Source of the DNA: Desulfococcaceae bacterium HSG8
GTDB lineage: Bacteria; Desulfobacterota; Desulfobacteria; Desulfobacterales; 4be13
Length of the DNA: 33,117 nt
Assembly (NCBI GenBank): GCA_030378015.1
Contig: JAUCGG010000037.1
Span: forward strand, 1-33,117
Reading direction: 5' to 3'
The notes under the pieces are model-generated. The model was not told the DNA's origin. It was given only the letters and a program-made list of their open reading frames with translations, and ran no database searches. Shown here piece after piece: positions 24,505 to 33,117 of this stretch; within the stretch, counting starts at the first letter, position 1, and every line of letters begins with the position of its first letter. The position numbers were made by a program, and so were the translations under genes.

Positions 24505-25239
24505 TCACATATATCCCTGGAATTCTTTTCTTATCAGGGCTGAATGAACATAATTTATCATTGTTATAAAATCAAATACCGGGAGATCCGTCTCCTGTTG
24601 TATAGCGTATGCATATGGCGAAAGCTCACTGCACTCCAGCAAAATCGCGCCGATGTCAAAATTTTCGGTGATAATTTCCCTGGCAATGCCCACTGCTTCC
24701 TTTTCTATGGCATCGGCATCAAGGCTTCCTTTTTCTTCAATTATCGCGTTCCTGAATCCCGGCTGGGCTTCCATCCCCCTGATTATCAGCGGAATTCCCC
24801 TGGTGAGGCCCACCGATGCGAAATATTCGGAGTTCAGCAGTCGTGAATCAGAAGTGATAACGCCGATTGGCCGTTTGACAGTCTGATAGATAAAGGGGAT
24901 CTGGAGAAGGCTTGAAAGAAATACAGGAACACCGATGACATCTGAGACTTCTTTCTGAAAAGGTCCTATAAATCCACCGGTTCCTGTGATTGCCTTTACG
25001 CCCTCATTCTGCAATTCCACAGCAGCATCTATGAAGGGATTTAACAGGGTTCTGTCCTCTTGTTTCAGGGTATGTCCGACAGATTCTTTTTCAACAATTT
25101 TGTATCGGACAGGAAAAGAGAAGGTCGTGGCATTTGCAACGCTTCCCGGGATACAGGGATAAGCGGTATTTAAAACCAGAATGCCGATTGGCGTTCCATA
25201 CCAGCACTGTTTTTTGTTTTGTACGTGATATATTGTCAT
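24505..25239 (-). CDS. Asp/Glu-racemase-superfamily protein lacking first catalytic Cys
   Basis: 244 residues, the usual size of the aspartate/glutamate racemase superfamily. The N-terminal YGTPIGILVLNT...PGSVANATTF, the central VFLSSLLQIPFIYQ and the C-terminal ILLECSELSPYAYAI segments fit this group. Cys203 matches the second catalytic Cys. The first should fall in a TTSCGF-like loop, but here the loop reads TGTGGF (85-90) with Gly88 at that position. A one-Cys protein may not racemise and could be an isomerase, lyase or sensor relative. ATG 25239 has no clear ribosome site. putA lies 168 bp downstream, so a link with amino-acid catabolism is possible but not shown. Confidence 0.75.
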   Translation of the reverse strand: MTIYHVQNKKQCWYGTPIGILVLNTAYPCIPGSVANATTFSFPVRYKIVEKESVGHTLKQEDRTLLNPFIDAAVELQNEGVKAITGTGGFIGPFQKEVSDVIGVPVFLSSLLQIPFIYQTVKRPIGVITSDSRLLNSEYFASVGLTRGIPLIIRGMEAQPGFRNAIIEEKGSLDADAIEKEAVGIAREIITENFDIGAILLECSELSPYAYAIQQETDLPVFDFITMINYVHSALIRKEFQGYM

Positions 25240-25919
25240 TTTTAAGAAGTAAGTGATTGTGAGGGTTATAAAATGATTTGCATTCCGAGGAAAATTAAGA
25301 GATGAATTACCCGGAATCCGGTTTCTGCATTGTTAAACGGAAAATTTTCGATCTGCTGAAAGTCAAAAGTTGTCTGGGAACGCGTCCAAGGAGAAGATGT
25401 TTCGTACTTCAGCGTAAGATCAATAAGTTAAGCGAAATGCTTCATAAAACAGAGCGAAGCTTGGTACTCAGTTCCAGAAATAATATCCGGGTTGAAATTC
25501 GACGGAGTACAAAGCGAAGCTCTGTCTCACTCCGGAAATCAGCGCACACAAAGCTTCGCTTTGTACTCCGGTGCCCGGAAAGTTTCAGCATTTTCCTACC
25601 CGGACATGGAACGGAACACTTAGTGCTCCGTTTCAGAAATAATGTCAGGGTTATAAATTCCGCGGAGTGCAAAGCTTGCTTTGCGCAGTGGCGCAAAGCA
25701 AGCTTTGCACTCCTCCGTTTTAACCCGGACATTATTCATGGAACGGAACACCTAGTGCTTCGTTTCAGAAATAATGTCCGGGTTATAAATTCAGCGGAGT
25801 GCAAAGCTTGCCTTGCGGGAATCCCGCAGTGGCGCAAAGCAAGCTTTGCACTCCTCCGTTTTAGCGCGATCTTCGGCTTCAGGTTACTCTTTCCCGATCC
25901 GTTATAATCAGTTATTTTA
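25240..25919. repeat. second cluster of nested palindromes
   Basis: No gene is present. Bases ~25290-25360 resemble, in inverse orientation, the left end of the 20284-20561 element. Then follow a type 2 nested palindrome (25458-25570), an inverted copy of the CCGGAAAGTTTCAGCATTTT spacer, and two type 1 palindromes (25618-25740 and 25752-25862). The first type 1 copy lacks the inner GGGAATCCC. The order and orientation mirror the cluster at 1064-1472. A 201-codon open frame through this region (25302-25907) is repeat translation. Confidence 0.75.
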
Positions 25920-28900
25920 TTATTCCAGTTCCATAGATTCAAGTACAGAACTAAGGTTATCTTCCACACTGCAAATCAATGGCCCGATATCACTTATCTT
26001 TTCCTCCCTGATAGCGGTTTCCAGAGTGTGTACTGCAAGGTACAGATCTGTTGCAGAAAGGTTGCCCGCTGTTTTCCTGAGGGCTTGGGTCAGCCTCAGA
26101 GAACGGTCCATATCGTTTCGGGCAACAGAATCTTTTATCTCGTTTACAATCGCAGGATAATCTCTGACAAACTTCCTTAAAAGTCTGACAAAGGGTTTTT
26201 CATTTCCCTGTACTGCTTTAATGTCAGTCGGATGCTTAATATCGAGGACTGAAAATCCAGGCTCCGGGTAGCTTGGCGCGTAGTCATCCTCAATCGTCAC
26301 ATCTGTCCACTTCTTCAATATCGCAAAAAGCTCATCCGGCTCTACAGGCTTCATAATACAGTCATCCATGCCGGCATCCAGGCATTTGTTACGGTCGCTT
26401 CTGATGAGATAAGCTGTGGTGGCGATAATGGGAATGTGAGATACTGTCCCTGAAATCCGAGTTTCGTTTTCCCATTTTCGTATCGCCATTGTTGCTTCCA
26501 ATCCGTCCATTTCCGGCATCTGGATATCCATAAGAATGGCATCAGGTTTGTTATTAAGTACGGCTTCCACCGCTTCTTTTCCGTTTGATGCTGTTTCAAC
26601 GGAGATGCCGGCGCTTCGGAGTATTTCTGTTGTCACCTCCTGGTTAATAATATTATCTTCCACCAGCAGGATCCTGGGTTTTCCAGGTTCCGAACGATCC
26701 GTTACAGGCCTGATGTCCTTGTTTTCCAATTCGGAACTTACACCTTCAAGCCCTGATCTCCCGTTTTTTTCTTCCGAAGTTATGCCAAAGGGAAGCGTAA
26801 AAGAAAACGTACTCCCGATTTCCTTTTCACTCTCCACCCATATTTCACCTCCCATCAGTTCTGTCAGCCTTTTGGATATAGCGAGTCCCAGACCGATTCC
26901 GCAGTATTTCCGTGTGGTAGAACCGTCTGCCTGGGTAAAAGCTGAAAACAGTCTGCTGACCTGCTCCGGTGTGATACCGATGCCGGTATCTTTTACGGAA
27001 AACTGCAAAACAGCGGTGCTACTTGTTTTAGCTGGCTGGTCATTTGTCTGTTCTGATAACGGGCCCATGACGCGGATAAGAATCTCTCCCTTTTCAGTAA
27101 ATTTGACAGCATTATCAGTCAGATTCATGAGGACCTGTCTCAGACGTAACGGGTCTCCGATCAGGCTGTCCGGGACATCCCGACCTTTTTCTACGATCAT
27201 CCTGAGACCTTTTCCCCAGGCTCTGGCAGCAAATATTTGTGCAACATCTTCCAAAACGGCCTGCAGTCGGAAATCAGTCTCCTCAATATTCAATTTCCCG
27301 GCTTCTATCTCGGAAAAATCAATAATATCGCTGATGACGCCGAGGAGAATATAAGCAGAGGAACTCAGTGTTTCCATGTAGCCCCGCTGTGTGGGAGTCA
27401 GATCGGTTCTGAGCGCAAGACTGCTCAACCCGATGATGGCATTCATAGGTGTGCGAATCTCATGGCTGACATTTGCCAGAAACTCACTTTTTGCACGATT
27501 CGCGTATTCCGCATCTTCCTTGGCCTGACGAAGCAGATCTTCGTCGTGTTTACGACGGATAGCGGTGCCGAGGATGTCGGCCGCGGCTTTCAGCATATCA
27601 ATTTCAGCAGGGGACCATTCGCGTGCTTGCATACACTCGTCAAATCCCATAAACCCCCACCACTCGGTTCCTTCAAAAATGGGAACGACCGCTATTGAAA
27701 TGATATCCTGCGAGCTTAGGATATCCCGTTCTGCCGAGGGGAAACCCTCTACACTGCCGTAAATGGCCTCTCCCCTTCCCAGGGTTTCCTTCCAGCGCCC
27801 GAAGCCATCTTTGTAAGGCAATTCCCGGAGATCAGGGTTATTGATTTCCGGCTGAATACTGGAACCTGTCCACTCATGAGACTGGCTCATCGTCAGGGTA
27901 TCCGCATCATCAAGGGCATTTTTAAAAATATAAACCCGGCTTACGCCTGTTGTCTGTCCCAGATTCGCCATGACTTCCCGGATTTTATCCTCCCAGTCAG
28001 GGGCCTTGAGAAAATGTTCGGCTGCAAGTGCAACAGCCTTCAGAATCTCATCCCGCCGCCGCACTTCTTCTTCTGCTTCTTTATACTTACTGATATCCTG
28101 AATCAGCGCGAAAAATGCTTTGACGCGTCTGTCATCATCAAAATGCGGAACAAATTCGATCCACACGAAATGTTTTTGTCCGTTTCTGTCAGGAAAAATA
28201 TCCTGAAATGATGCCTTCTCTCCTTTGAGTACAGCTTCCAGATAGGGGGTGATCCTCTGGTAAACCTCTTTGTCCATAATATCTTCGATCCGTCCCCCGA
28301 TCAATGCTTCCTTGGACTGCCTGTACCATCTTTCATATACCTTATTGACATACAGATAACGCATATCCGAATCAATATATCCTATAAATGCCGGAATTCC
28401 GTCAATGATAAGAGACAATTGCTCCTTACTGTCCCGGAGGCCGTCTTCTGCCTGCCTGCGCTCTTTGATTTCCCTTCTCAACTGCTCATTAATTCTCGTC
28501 AGTTCTGCGGTTCGTTTCTGAACCAGTATTCCGAGGCCGTCGCGGCTCTTTTTCAGTGCATCCGTGAGCTTCTGAAGCTGATCTTTGTCAAAAACCAGTT
28601 TTTGAATCATGCCGGCAAAGCTCTCCCCGAGAATTTTCAATTCATTCCGCCCCGAAGTTCTGATATCGAATGTAAAGTTCTCCAGGTTATCCATACTCAG
28701 CCGCTCAACAGCGGAGATCAGGTCGAAAAGAGGGTGAAGCAGGATCCGTTGGCCTAACCACAGGAAAAGTCCCCAAAGCGCAAGGGTTTTAAGAATTGCA
28801 TTGATAATAAGAATGAGAAATCCGGGGCCGATCCTTTGAAAGATGACATGGTAACCCGAACAGATAGTAGCTTCTCCCACCTTTTTCATATCACCGTCAT

Positions 28901-29333
28901 AGGTCAGGTACAGGATGGGGAAACGATGGCAGAACAATCCGGAAAATCCCTTAGCCGGAACCCTTGCGCCGTCCGGATCAACAAAAACAGTTTCTCCTTT
29001 CTGGTTGATAATCGTACCTGCCGCGCCGACTTCCTTTCTCTTTTCATCATCCACCCTGATCCCGGTGATCGAAGGAATTTCAAGCAGTTCCGAAAGTGTT
29101 GAATCCAACTGCTCCCAGTGTTTGTCCAAGAGATAAGCCGCTAATTTCGGAGAAATTGTTGTCTGCAAAACCCTCAGTTCTTCAACAATCCTGGCTTTTG
29201 TATAGTAATACTCCGCGACCATGTGGATCAGGGTAAGCGTCAGAGCAATCATCAGATAGACACCGAATACTGCCTTTAAAAGCTTTGTCGTAATCGAATT
29301 CTTAATGGTAACGGTAGGGTACGCTTTCATCAT
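25920..29333 (-). CDS. hybrid sensor histidine kinase / response regulator
   Basis: A 1137-residue membrane kinase. Helix 1 (about 21-40) and helix 2 (about 171-193) bracket a periplasmic sensor domain. HAMP, a short coiled coil, a PAS domain (about 303-420) and a GAF domain (about 430-595) follow. The kinase core has [14 protein letters not shown] with His624, [16 protein letters not shown] and GIGLGLAIS. The receiver has LLVEDN, Asp936 in [11 protein letters not shown] and MKPVEP. The C-terminal ~100 residues resemble an Hpt module ([21 protein letters not shown]), but Gln1083 sits where the phosphorylated His belongs. ATG 29333 has GAGAGGA upstream. No transcription-factor partner is adjacent, so the phosphate acceptor must lie elsewhere. 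The ligand is unknown. Confidence 0.93.
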   Translation of the reverse strand: MMKAYPTVTIKNSITTKLLKAVFGVYLMIALTLTLIHMVAEYYYTKARIVEELRVLQTTISPKLAAYLLDKHWEQLDSTLSELLEIPSITGIRVDDEKRKEVGAAGTIINQKGETVFVDPDGARVPAKGFSGLFCHRFPILYLTYDGDMKKVGEATICSGYHVIFQRIGPGFLILIINAILKTLALWGLFLWLGQRILLHPLFDLISAVERLSMDNLENFTFDIRTSGRNELKILGESFAGMIQKLVFDKDQLQKLTDALKKSRDGLGILVQKRTAELTRINEQLRREIKERRQAEDGLRDSKEQLSLIIDGIPAFIGYIDSDMRYLYVNKVYERWYRQSKEALIGGRIEDIMDKEVYQRITPYLEAVLKGEKASFQDIFPDRNGQKHFVWIEFVPHFDDDRRVKAFFALIQDISKYKEAEEEVRRRDEILKAVALAAEHFLKAPDWEDKIREVMANLGQTTGVSRVYIFKNALDDADTLTMSQSHEWTGSSIQPEINNPDLRELPYKDGFGRWKETLGRGEAIYGSVEGFPSAERDILSSQDIISIAVVPIFEGTEWWGFMGFDECMQAREWSPAEIDMLKAAADILGTAIRRKHDEDLLRQAKEDAEYANRAKSEFLANVSHEIRTPMNAIIGLSSLALRTDLTPTQRGYMETLSSSAYILLGVISDIIDFSEIEAGKLNIEETDFRLQAVLEDVAQIFAARAWGKGLRMIVEKGRDVPDSLIGDPLRLRQVLMNLTDNAVKFTEKGEILIRVMGPLSEQTNDQPAKTSSTAVLQFSVKDTGIGITPEQVSRLFSAFTQADGSTTRKYCGIGLGLAISKRLTELMGGEIWVESEKEIGSTFSFTLPFGITSEEKNGRSGLEGVSSELENKDIRPVTDRSEPGKPRILLVEDNIINQEVTTEILRSAGISVETASNGKEAVEAVLNNKPDAILMDIQMPEMDGLEATMAIRKWENETRISGTVSHIPIIATTAYLIRSDRNKCLDAGMDDCIMKPVEPDELFAILKKWTDVTIEDDYAPSYPEPGFSVLDIKHPTDIKAVQGNEKPFVRLLRKFVRDYPAIVNEIKDSVARNDMDRSLRLTQALRKTAGNLSATDLYLAVHTLETAIREEKISDIGPLICSVEDNLSSVLESMELE

Positions 29334-29622
29334 AATACATTCTATCCTCTCGGAGGCATTTCCGGATTCAGATTGAAATTTGGTGATGATCAGAAATTCT
29401 CAGATATCAGACCTGCGAGGTTTCCGAAACCTCCCATATATTTAAGGAACTCCAACTAAATAATAAATAATATCAGTAGATCGAAAAAGTCCCTGGAAGC
29501 CTCTCGTTCCCACGCAAAGCATGGAACGAGCATTTTGCGTGTCCGAACCCCAGCGGCGGGGGATTTGTCAATCCCGCGAGCAGCAGCAGGTATAGGAAAT
29601 CCTTTATACGGAGAAAATTCCA
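29334..29622. other. spacer with short repeats, no gene
   Basis: Contains a CGAGGTTTCCGAAACCTC-like half unit of the 15-kb array (about 29416-29436), TATCAGTAGATCGAAAA (29471-29487), a CTCGTTCC...GGAACGAG hairpin (29510-29531) and the core GGATTTGTCAATCC (29561-29574). Each matches a repeat type found elsewhere in the window. Confidence 0.55.
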
Positions 29623-31056
29623 TCATCTGCTGATCCACTCCTCCAGGCTCGGCGGAGACGGCAGACGAGCGGAGACCGTTTTCCACTCACATTTCGCGTT
29701 CAATTCCACACCTTCCTGGATCACAGAAACGGGTCGGTCCGAAGATACGACGATAACCACGATATTATCATGCTCCGCGGTAAAGCGAAGTGCTGAATTA
29801 AAGCGGGCGCCCCTGGCCCTGTCCTCCCCGGGAATCGCCCTCCCGTCAAGAATACAGGCAAAACTCCGAAGCTTCAGGTCCGTCCCGATATGCAAAGCTC
29901 CGTCAAGCATTGCCAAGGATCTGGTCAGGTCCAGGAGATGCTCCTGCTGAAGATCCAGCGGGTCTTCCAAAGCCTGGCCAGAAATGTCTATGGGCTGATC
30001 ATTGAGGTCAATCACAAGGGTGCATCCGTGTTTCTGTCTTTCCGCGCTGTGAACGATTTCTGAGATGATTTTAAACAGGGAATGCTGAACGGACGGGTCA
30101 ATTTCGGATTCTATCAGGATTTCCTCCAACTGCACCAGTTTGGCTTTGCGAGTGGAAGAATGAAATCGCCCGTCAAAAAAACTGCAAACCGGGTTTTCAT
30201 CCAGCCTCAGAAAGCCGCAGCCGCCTCTGAAATCTGCCGTAATCCGACATTTCAGCGTAACGTCAGTTGCAATGCCGACAATGCATGTGCCGTCAGAAAT
30301 CAGTTTACGATCTGAATTTTCAACCGCCTGGAGGAGCTTTCGCACATGTTTGAAATTTTTCAGCACCGGGCGTTCAAATTTCGGAAACCGGGCTAAAAAA
30401 TCCAGGTCAGATAATGTTTTCGGCTCAACAAAAACAAGTTTTCCACGGGGCCACACCCCTTCCTCCGGGGTTTTGGATATCCCGAGTACAGCATCCAGGA
30501 TGGGATAAACGCGTATCTGGACATCCATTCCCAGATCAAGGTTCAGTTGATCCACGATATAATCACGTACCGCATGGGAGGCGTATTCCCTGAGAACGCA
30601 CCCTGAAGAGCCTGTGTCATAAGAGCCTTCACTGGCTGCTGAATGGGAAAGAAGCCATACTGCATGTTCAAGCCATCTTTCCGTAGGGCCGGTGTTACAC
30701 ATATCCGGGTGATGTTCTGTAAACCACATCTGGTAAAAAACTGACCGGGACCTTCCGCCTCGGGAAATCAGCCCTGTCAGTTCAAGGTTTTTTTCAGGAT
30801 AAGGATATCCCGGGACTTTTCTTTCACGGACATCCTTTGAATTTTCCCGCCATTCATCAGAATCAATATAAATTTCCCTGAGTTTGGGTTCATGCCCTCT
30901 GAGAAGTTCCTGCGGGTCATAAATTCTTACAGGACCAGTGGGTTTGGAAGCATAGATGAGGGCCACCCGGCTGGAACCTGAAAACAGGGAAAGTCCCTCA
31001 CACAGCCCTTCGAAAATATGAAAAGCGCGCAGTCTGCTGATTGCTTTATTAACCAT
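29623..31056 (-). CDS. DisA_N/DAC-domain protein with altered RHR motif
   Basis: 477 residues. The C-terminal ~120 residues match the diadenylate cyclase (DAC, DisA_N) fold that makes c-di-AMP from two ATP. DGA is at 385-387 (MLDGALHI), then an ARGARFNSALRF segment at about 413-424, then DNIVVIVVSSDRPVSVIQEG. In active DACs the second site is G-T-R-H-R-A-A; here it is G-A-R418-F-N-S-A, so two of the three RHR residues are lost. It may be a weak cyclase, use another nucleotide, or only bind one. The N-terminal ~330 residues are not recognised and have no membrane helix. ATG 31056 has AAAGGA very close to it. It stands alone. Confidence 0.7.
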   Translation of the reverse strand: MVNKAISRLRAFHIFEGLCEGLSLFSGSSRVALIYASKPTGPVRIYDPQELLRGHEPKLREIYIDSDEWRENSKDVRERKVPGYPYPEKNLELTGLISRGGRSRSVFYQMWFTEHHPDMCNTGPTERWLEHAVWLLSHSAASEGSYDTGSSGCVLREYASHAVRDYIVDQLNLDLGMDVQIRVYPILDAVLGISKTPEEGVWPRGKLVFVEPKTLSDLDFLARFPKFERPVLKNFKHVRKLLQAVENSDRKLISDGTCIVGIATDVTLKCRITADFRGGCGFLRLDENPVCSFFDGRFHSSTRKAKLVQLEEILIESEIDPSVQHSLFKIISEIVHSAERQKHGCTLVIDLNDQPIDISGQALEDPLDLQQEHLLDLTRSLAMLDGALHIGTDLKLRSFACILDGRAIPGEDRARGARFNSALRFTAEHDNIVVIVVSSDRPVSVIQEGVELNAKCEWKTVSARLPSPPSLEEWISR

Positions 31057-31093
31057 TCCTTTTACTATCGTTTATAGCATTCCATCTGTCAAG

Positions 31094-31217
31094 TGTTTGG
31101 TATTTAGTATTTAGTGTTTAGTGTTTGGTATTTAATGTTTCGTTGTGAGCTTCAGATCATTAATGACGATTTTTCCATTCCTATCTGCCGATTACCAAAC
31201 ACCAAATACTAAACACA
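31094..31217. repeat. TTTAGTGTTTGGTATT inverted repeat
   Basis: Tandem variants of GTATTTAGTGTTTAGTGTTT at 31094-31139 pair with ACCAAACACCAAATACTAAA at 31193-31212. The element fills the spacer between hydantoinase B and the DAC-like gene. It could end hydantoinase B mRNA on the minus strand, but no T-run follows. Confidence 0.6.
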
Positions 31218-31232
31218 AATAACCATTAACTA

Positions 31233-32930
31233 TCATATTTCAACTTCTGCATCTGCTTCCAGGGTCGCGGGGTTGATAATTATGCCGTAATCCTCCTTGG
31301 CTCTGTCAATGCTCACATATTCATACAGGACATCTTTTTCAACAGATTCAGTATCTCTTTCCAGGGGGTTTCCGTATCCGCCTCCTCCGGCACTGTAAAA
31401 TCCCAGTACATCCCCGGGTTCGCAGAGTGTCAGACCGCTTGGGTCCCCGGGCAGGTTATTATGAAGAAACCGGGCTTTTGTTCCTTTCACGCCCCCGAAC
31501 ATTCCGCATGGAGGATACTGAAAACGGCCCGCCTGCATGGCAACAGTAACCGGTGAAAGCGGGGCGTATTCGTCATCAGGAACCCTGATGATCATCCGCC
31601 TGCCAAGCCCCCCCCGCATTCTGCCCGGGCCCCCTGAATCGCATACAATTTCCCTGGCTTCTACCATGAGGGGAGTATCGCTTTCAAAAATTTCCACAGG
31701 GGTATTGGCTCCGTTTGCAGGAAATATCGCGCAGTGGTGGCCGTCCTGTCTGCTTCCGGCTCCCAGCCCGCCGCCGCGTATGATCATGGTGTGCCACGGT
31801 TTTCCATCATGACGCTTTCCATAGAAAATATTGGTCTGCGCCGGGGTTCCGCCGCTGTCGGCAATAACACGCTCAGGCAGGGCCGCGGAAAGTGCCCTGA
31901 AAACCATTTCAGTCATAAAATGCCCCACCTGCATACGGGCAGCAACTGCTGCCGGGAACCTGCAATTGACGATTGTTCCTTCGGGCGCTGTCATCCTGAC
32001 AGGCCGGGCAGAGCCTTCGTTAATCGGGATATCAGGGTCAAAAGCGCTTTTAACAGCCATAAAAACATAGGCATATGTAAAATTATAAACCACATTTACG
32101 CCCCAGTCCACCTGGGAAGATGTGCCGGCAAAATCCACAAGAATATCGCTCTCTTTTACATTTACCGACAGGCATATGTGAATATCCTTTTTCTTCCCTG
32201 CCCCTTCGATAACCCCCTCATACGGATAGGTTCCGTCCGGTATGCCCAGGATGGCTTGGCGCATACTTTTCTCGGTTCGGGATATGATTTCATCTGCAAG
32301 GTCATCCAGGGTATCCAGACCCTCATCATTCATCATCTCCGTAATTTTCTGTGAACATACGTGGTTAGCAGCCACCTGGGATCGGATATCGCCGGTTACT
32401 TCCTCGGGGGTTCTGACATTCCACCGGATCATATTCAGGACAGCTTCATTGAGTACACCTGCCTCGTAAAGTTTGAGCGGCGGGATAAAAAGCCCTTCCT
32501 CATAAACTTCCCTGTTGTCTGAAGAAACCCTGCCCCCGATATCCGAATGGTGAAACACACAGGCTGTAAAAGCAACAATCCGGTCTTTATAAAAGATAGG
32601 GCTTAAAACACAAACGTCATTCAGGTGCCCGGCAAGAAGCCAAGGGTCGTTGACAATTATAACGTCACCTGGCTGGTAATAATCCTTTGGAAAAGAGCAG
32701 ATAATTTTTTTTACACCTATGGACATGGCCCCGGCCTGGCCCGGTGTGCAGAAGGTTCCCTGCACCAGTTCCTGCCCCCGGCTGTCTGTAAACATGCAGG
32801 TATAGTCATGAGCGTCACGGAGAAGGCTGGAAAAAGCGGTACGGGCCACTGAAGCATCAGCCTCGTCAACAATGGAAACCAGCCTGCGCCAGAAGATTTC
32901 AAGGGTGATGGGATCGAATTTTTTCCCCAT
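31233..32930 (-). CDS. hydantoinase B / 5-oxoprolinase B subunit family protein
   Basis: 565 residues covering the whole hydantoinase B family, which with HyuA hydrolyses hydantoins, 5-oxoproline or (in acetone/acetophenone carboxylases) catalyses ATP-dependent carboxylation. Family hallmarks are TLEIFWRRLVSIVDE near the start, FSSLLRDAHDYTC, DVIIVNDPWLLAGHLNDV, CVFHHSDIGGRV and the C-terminal GDVLGFYSAGGGGYGNPLER. ATG 32930 has AAAGGA about ten bases upstream. The A subunit is not in the window; it would be expected upstream (beyond 33117) or is absent. Downstream is the DAC-like gene across a repeat. Substrate cannot be determined. Confidence 0.92.
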   Translation of the reverse strand: MGKKFDPITLEIFWRRLVSIVDEADASVARTAFSSLLRDAHDYTCMFTDSRGQELVQGTFCTPGQAGAMSIGVKKIICSFPKDYYQPGDVIIVNDPWLLAGHLNDVCVLSPIFYKDRIVAFTACVFHHSDIGGRVSSDNREVYEEGLFIPPLKLYEAGVLNEAVLNMIRWNVRTPEEVTGDIRSQVAANHVCSQKITEMMNDEGLDTLDDLADEIISRTEKSMRQAILGIPDGTYPYEGVIEGAGKKKDIHICLSVNVKESDILVDFAGTSSQVDWGVNVVYNFTYAYVFMAVKSAFDPDIPINEGSARPVRMTAPEGTIVNCRFPAAVAARMQVGHFMTEMVFRALSAALPERVIADSGGTPAQTNIFYGKRHDGKPWHTMIIRGGGLGAGSRQDGHHCAIFPANGANTPVEIFESDTPLMVEAREIVCDSGGPGRMRGGLGRRMIIRVPDDEYAPLSPVTVAMQAGRFQYPPCGMFGGVKGTKARFLHNNLPGDPSGLTLCEPGDVLGFYSAGGGGYGNPLERDTESVEKDVLYEYVSIDRAKEDYGIIINPATLEADAEVEI

Positions 32931-33117
32931 GATCCGAATATCCTTTCTTTATAATAGAAACTTGGGAAGTCTGTACCATATTTAGAAAACCTGCCGGAAT
33001 TTATACTTATACATTAGAATCAGAATATCTGAATATAATAAAACAGAAATCAACCGAATGTCAACTGTTCATTGATTTCATCATTGATTAAGGTAAATGA
33101 ATCGGCCTTTATCCTAT

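Noticed and set aside
25302-25907. 201-codon plus-strand open frame with internal repeats
   Set aside because: Its peptide repeats arise from translating the nested palindromes; no ribosome site and no non-repeat content.

Overview
The window looks like chromosomal DNA of a large-genome, repeat-rich bacterium, most plausibly a Desulfobacterota (delta-proteobacterial sulfate reducer, Desulfobacteraceae/Desulfonema-like). This is an inference from gene content (TRAP transporter parts, acyl-CoA synthetase, PutA, GlnE, hybrid kinase, PilZ and cyclic-nucleotide proteins) and from long intergenic spacers packed with palindromic repeats. No rRNA, tRNA, CRISPR or complete insertion sequence was seen.

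Layout. 1-1492: remnant of an ISL3-type transposase and a cluster of nested palindromes. 1493-5047 (minus): long-chain acyl-CoA synthetase, then efp (elongation factor P) downstream of a TrpF-like gene. Between the last two, a 164-bp tandem duplication has copied the start of efp together with the last codons of the trpF-like gene, creating a chimeric 42-codon ORF. 5438-6514 (plus): a cyclic-nucleotide-binding plus PilZ regulator. 6768-8884 (plus): TRAP transporter dctP and dctQ, separated by a repeat-filled gap, with no dctM. 8870-14554: a 5.7-kb A+T-rich insert holding one 1816-residue STAND NTPase with an N-terminal PD-(D/E)XK-type nuclease domain and a C-terminal PLD/MIT_C-like domain. It is bracketed by two 382-bp copies of the dctQ 3' half. 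15038-15406: a tandem array of 88-bp palindromic units that stops one base before the glnE stop codon. 15407-18307 (minus): glnE. 19201-20250 (plus): a pseudo-receiver/coiled-coil protein. 20734-25239 (minus): putA and an Asp/Glu-racemase-like gene. 25458-25862: a second cluster of the nested palindromes seen near 1.1 kb. 25920-29333 (minus): hybrid sensor kinase. 29623-31056 (minus): diadenylate-cyclase-like protein. 31233-32930 (minus): hydantoinase B.

How it works together. Most genes stand alone and are separated by repeats; the only tight cluster is trpF-like/mini-ORF/efp. Several signalling or enzyme genes have lost a key residue: the TrpF-like protein (catalytic Cys), the racemase-like protein (first Cys), the receiver (phospho-Asp), the Hpt-like tail (His) and the DAC domain (RHR motif). 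The strongest candidate for something new is the STAND protein, which resembles Avs-type antiviral sensors, together with the way it sits in dctQ: it looks as if a circular or transferred segment entered by homologous recombination and rebuilt a full-length dctQ on one side.
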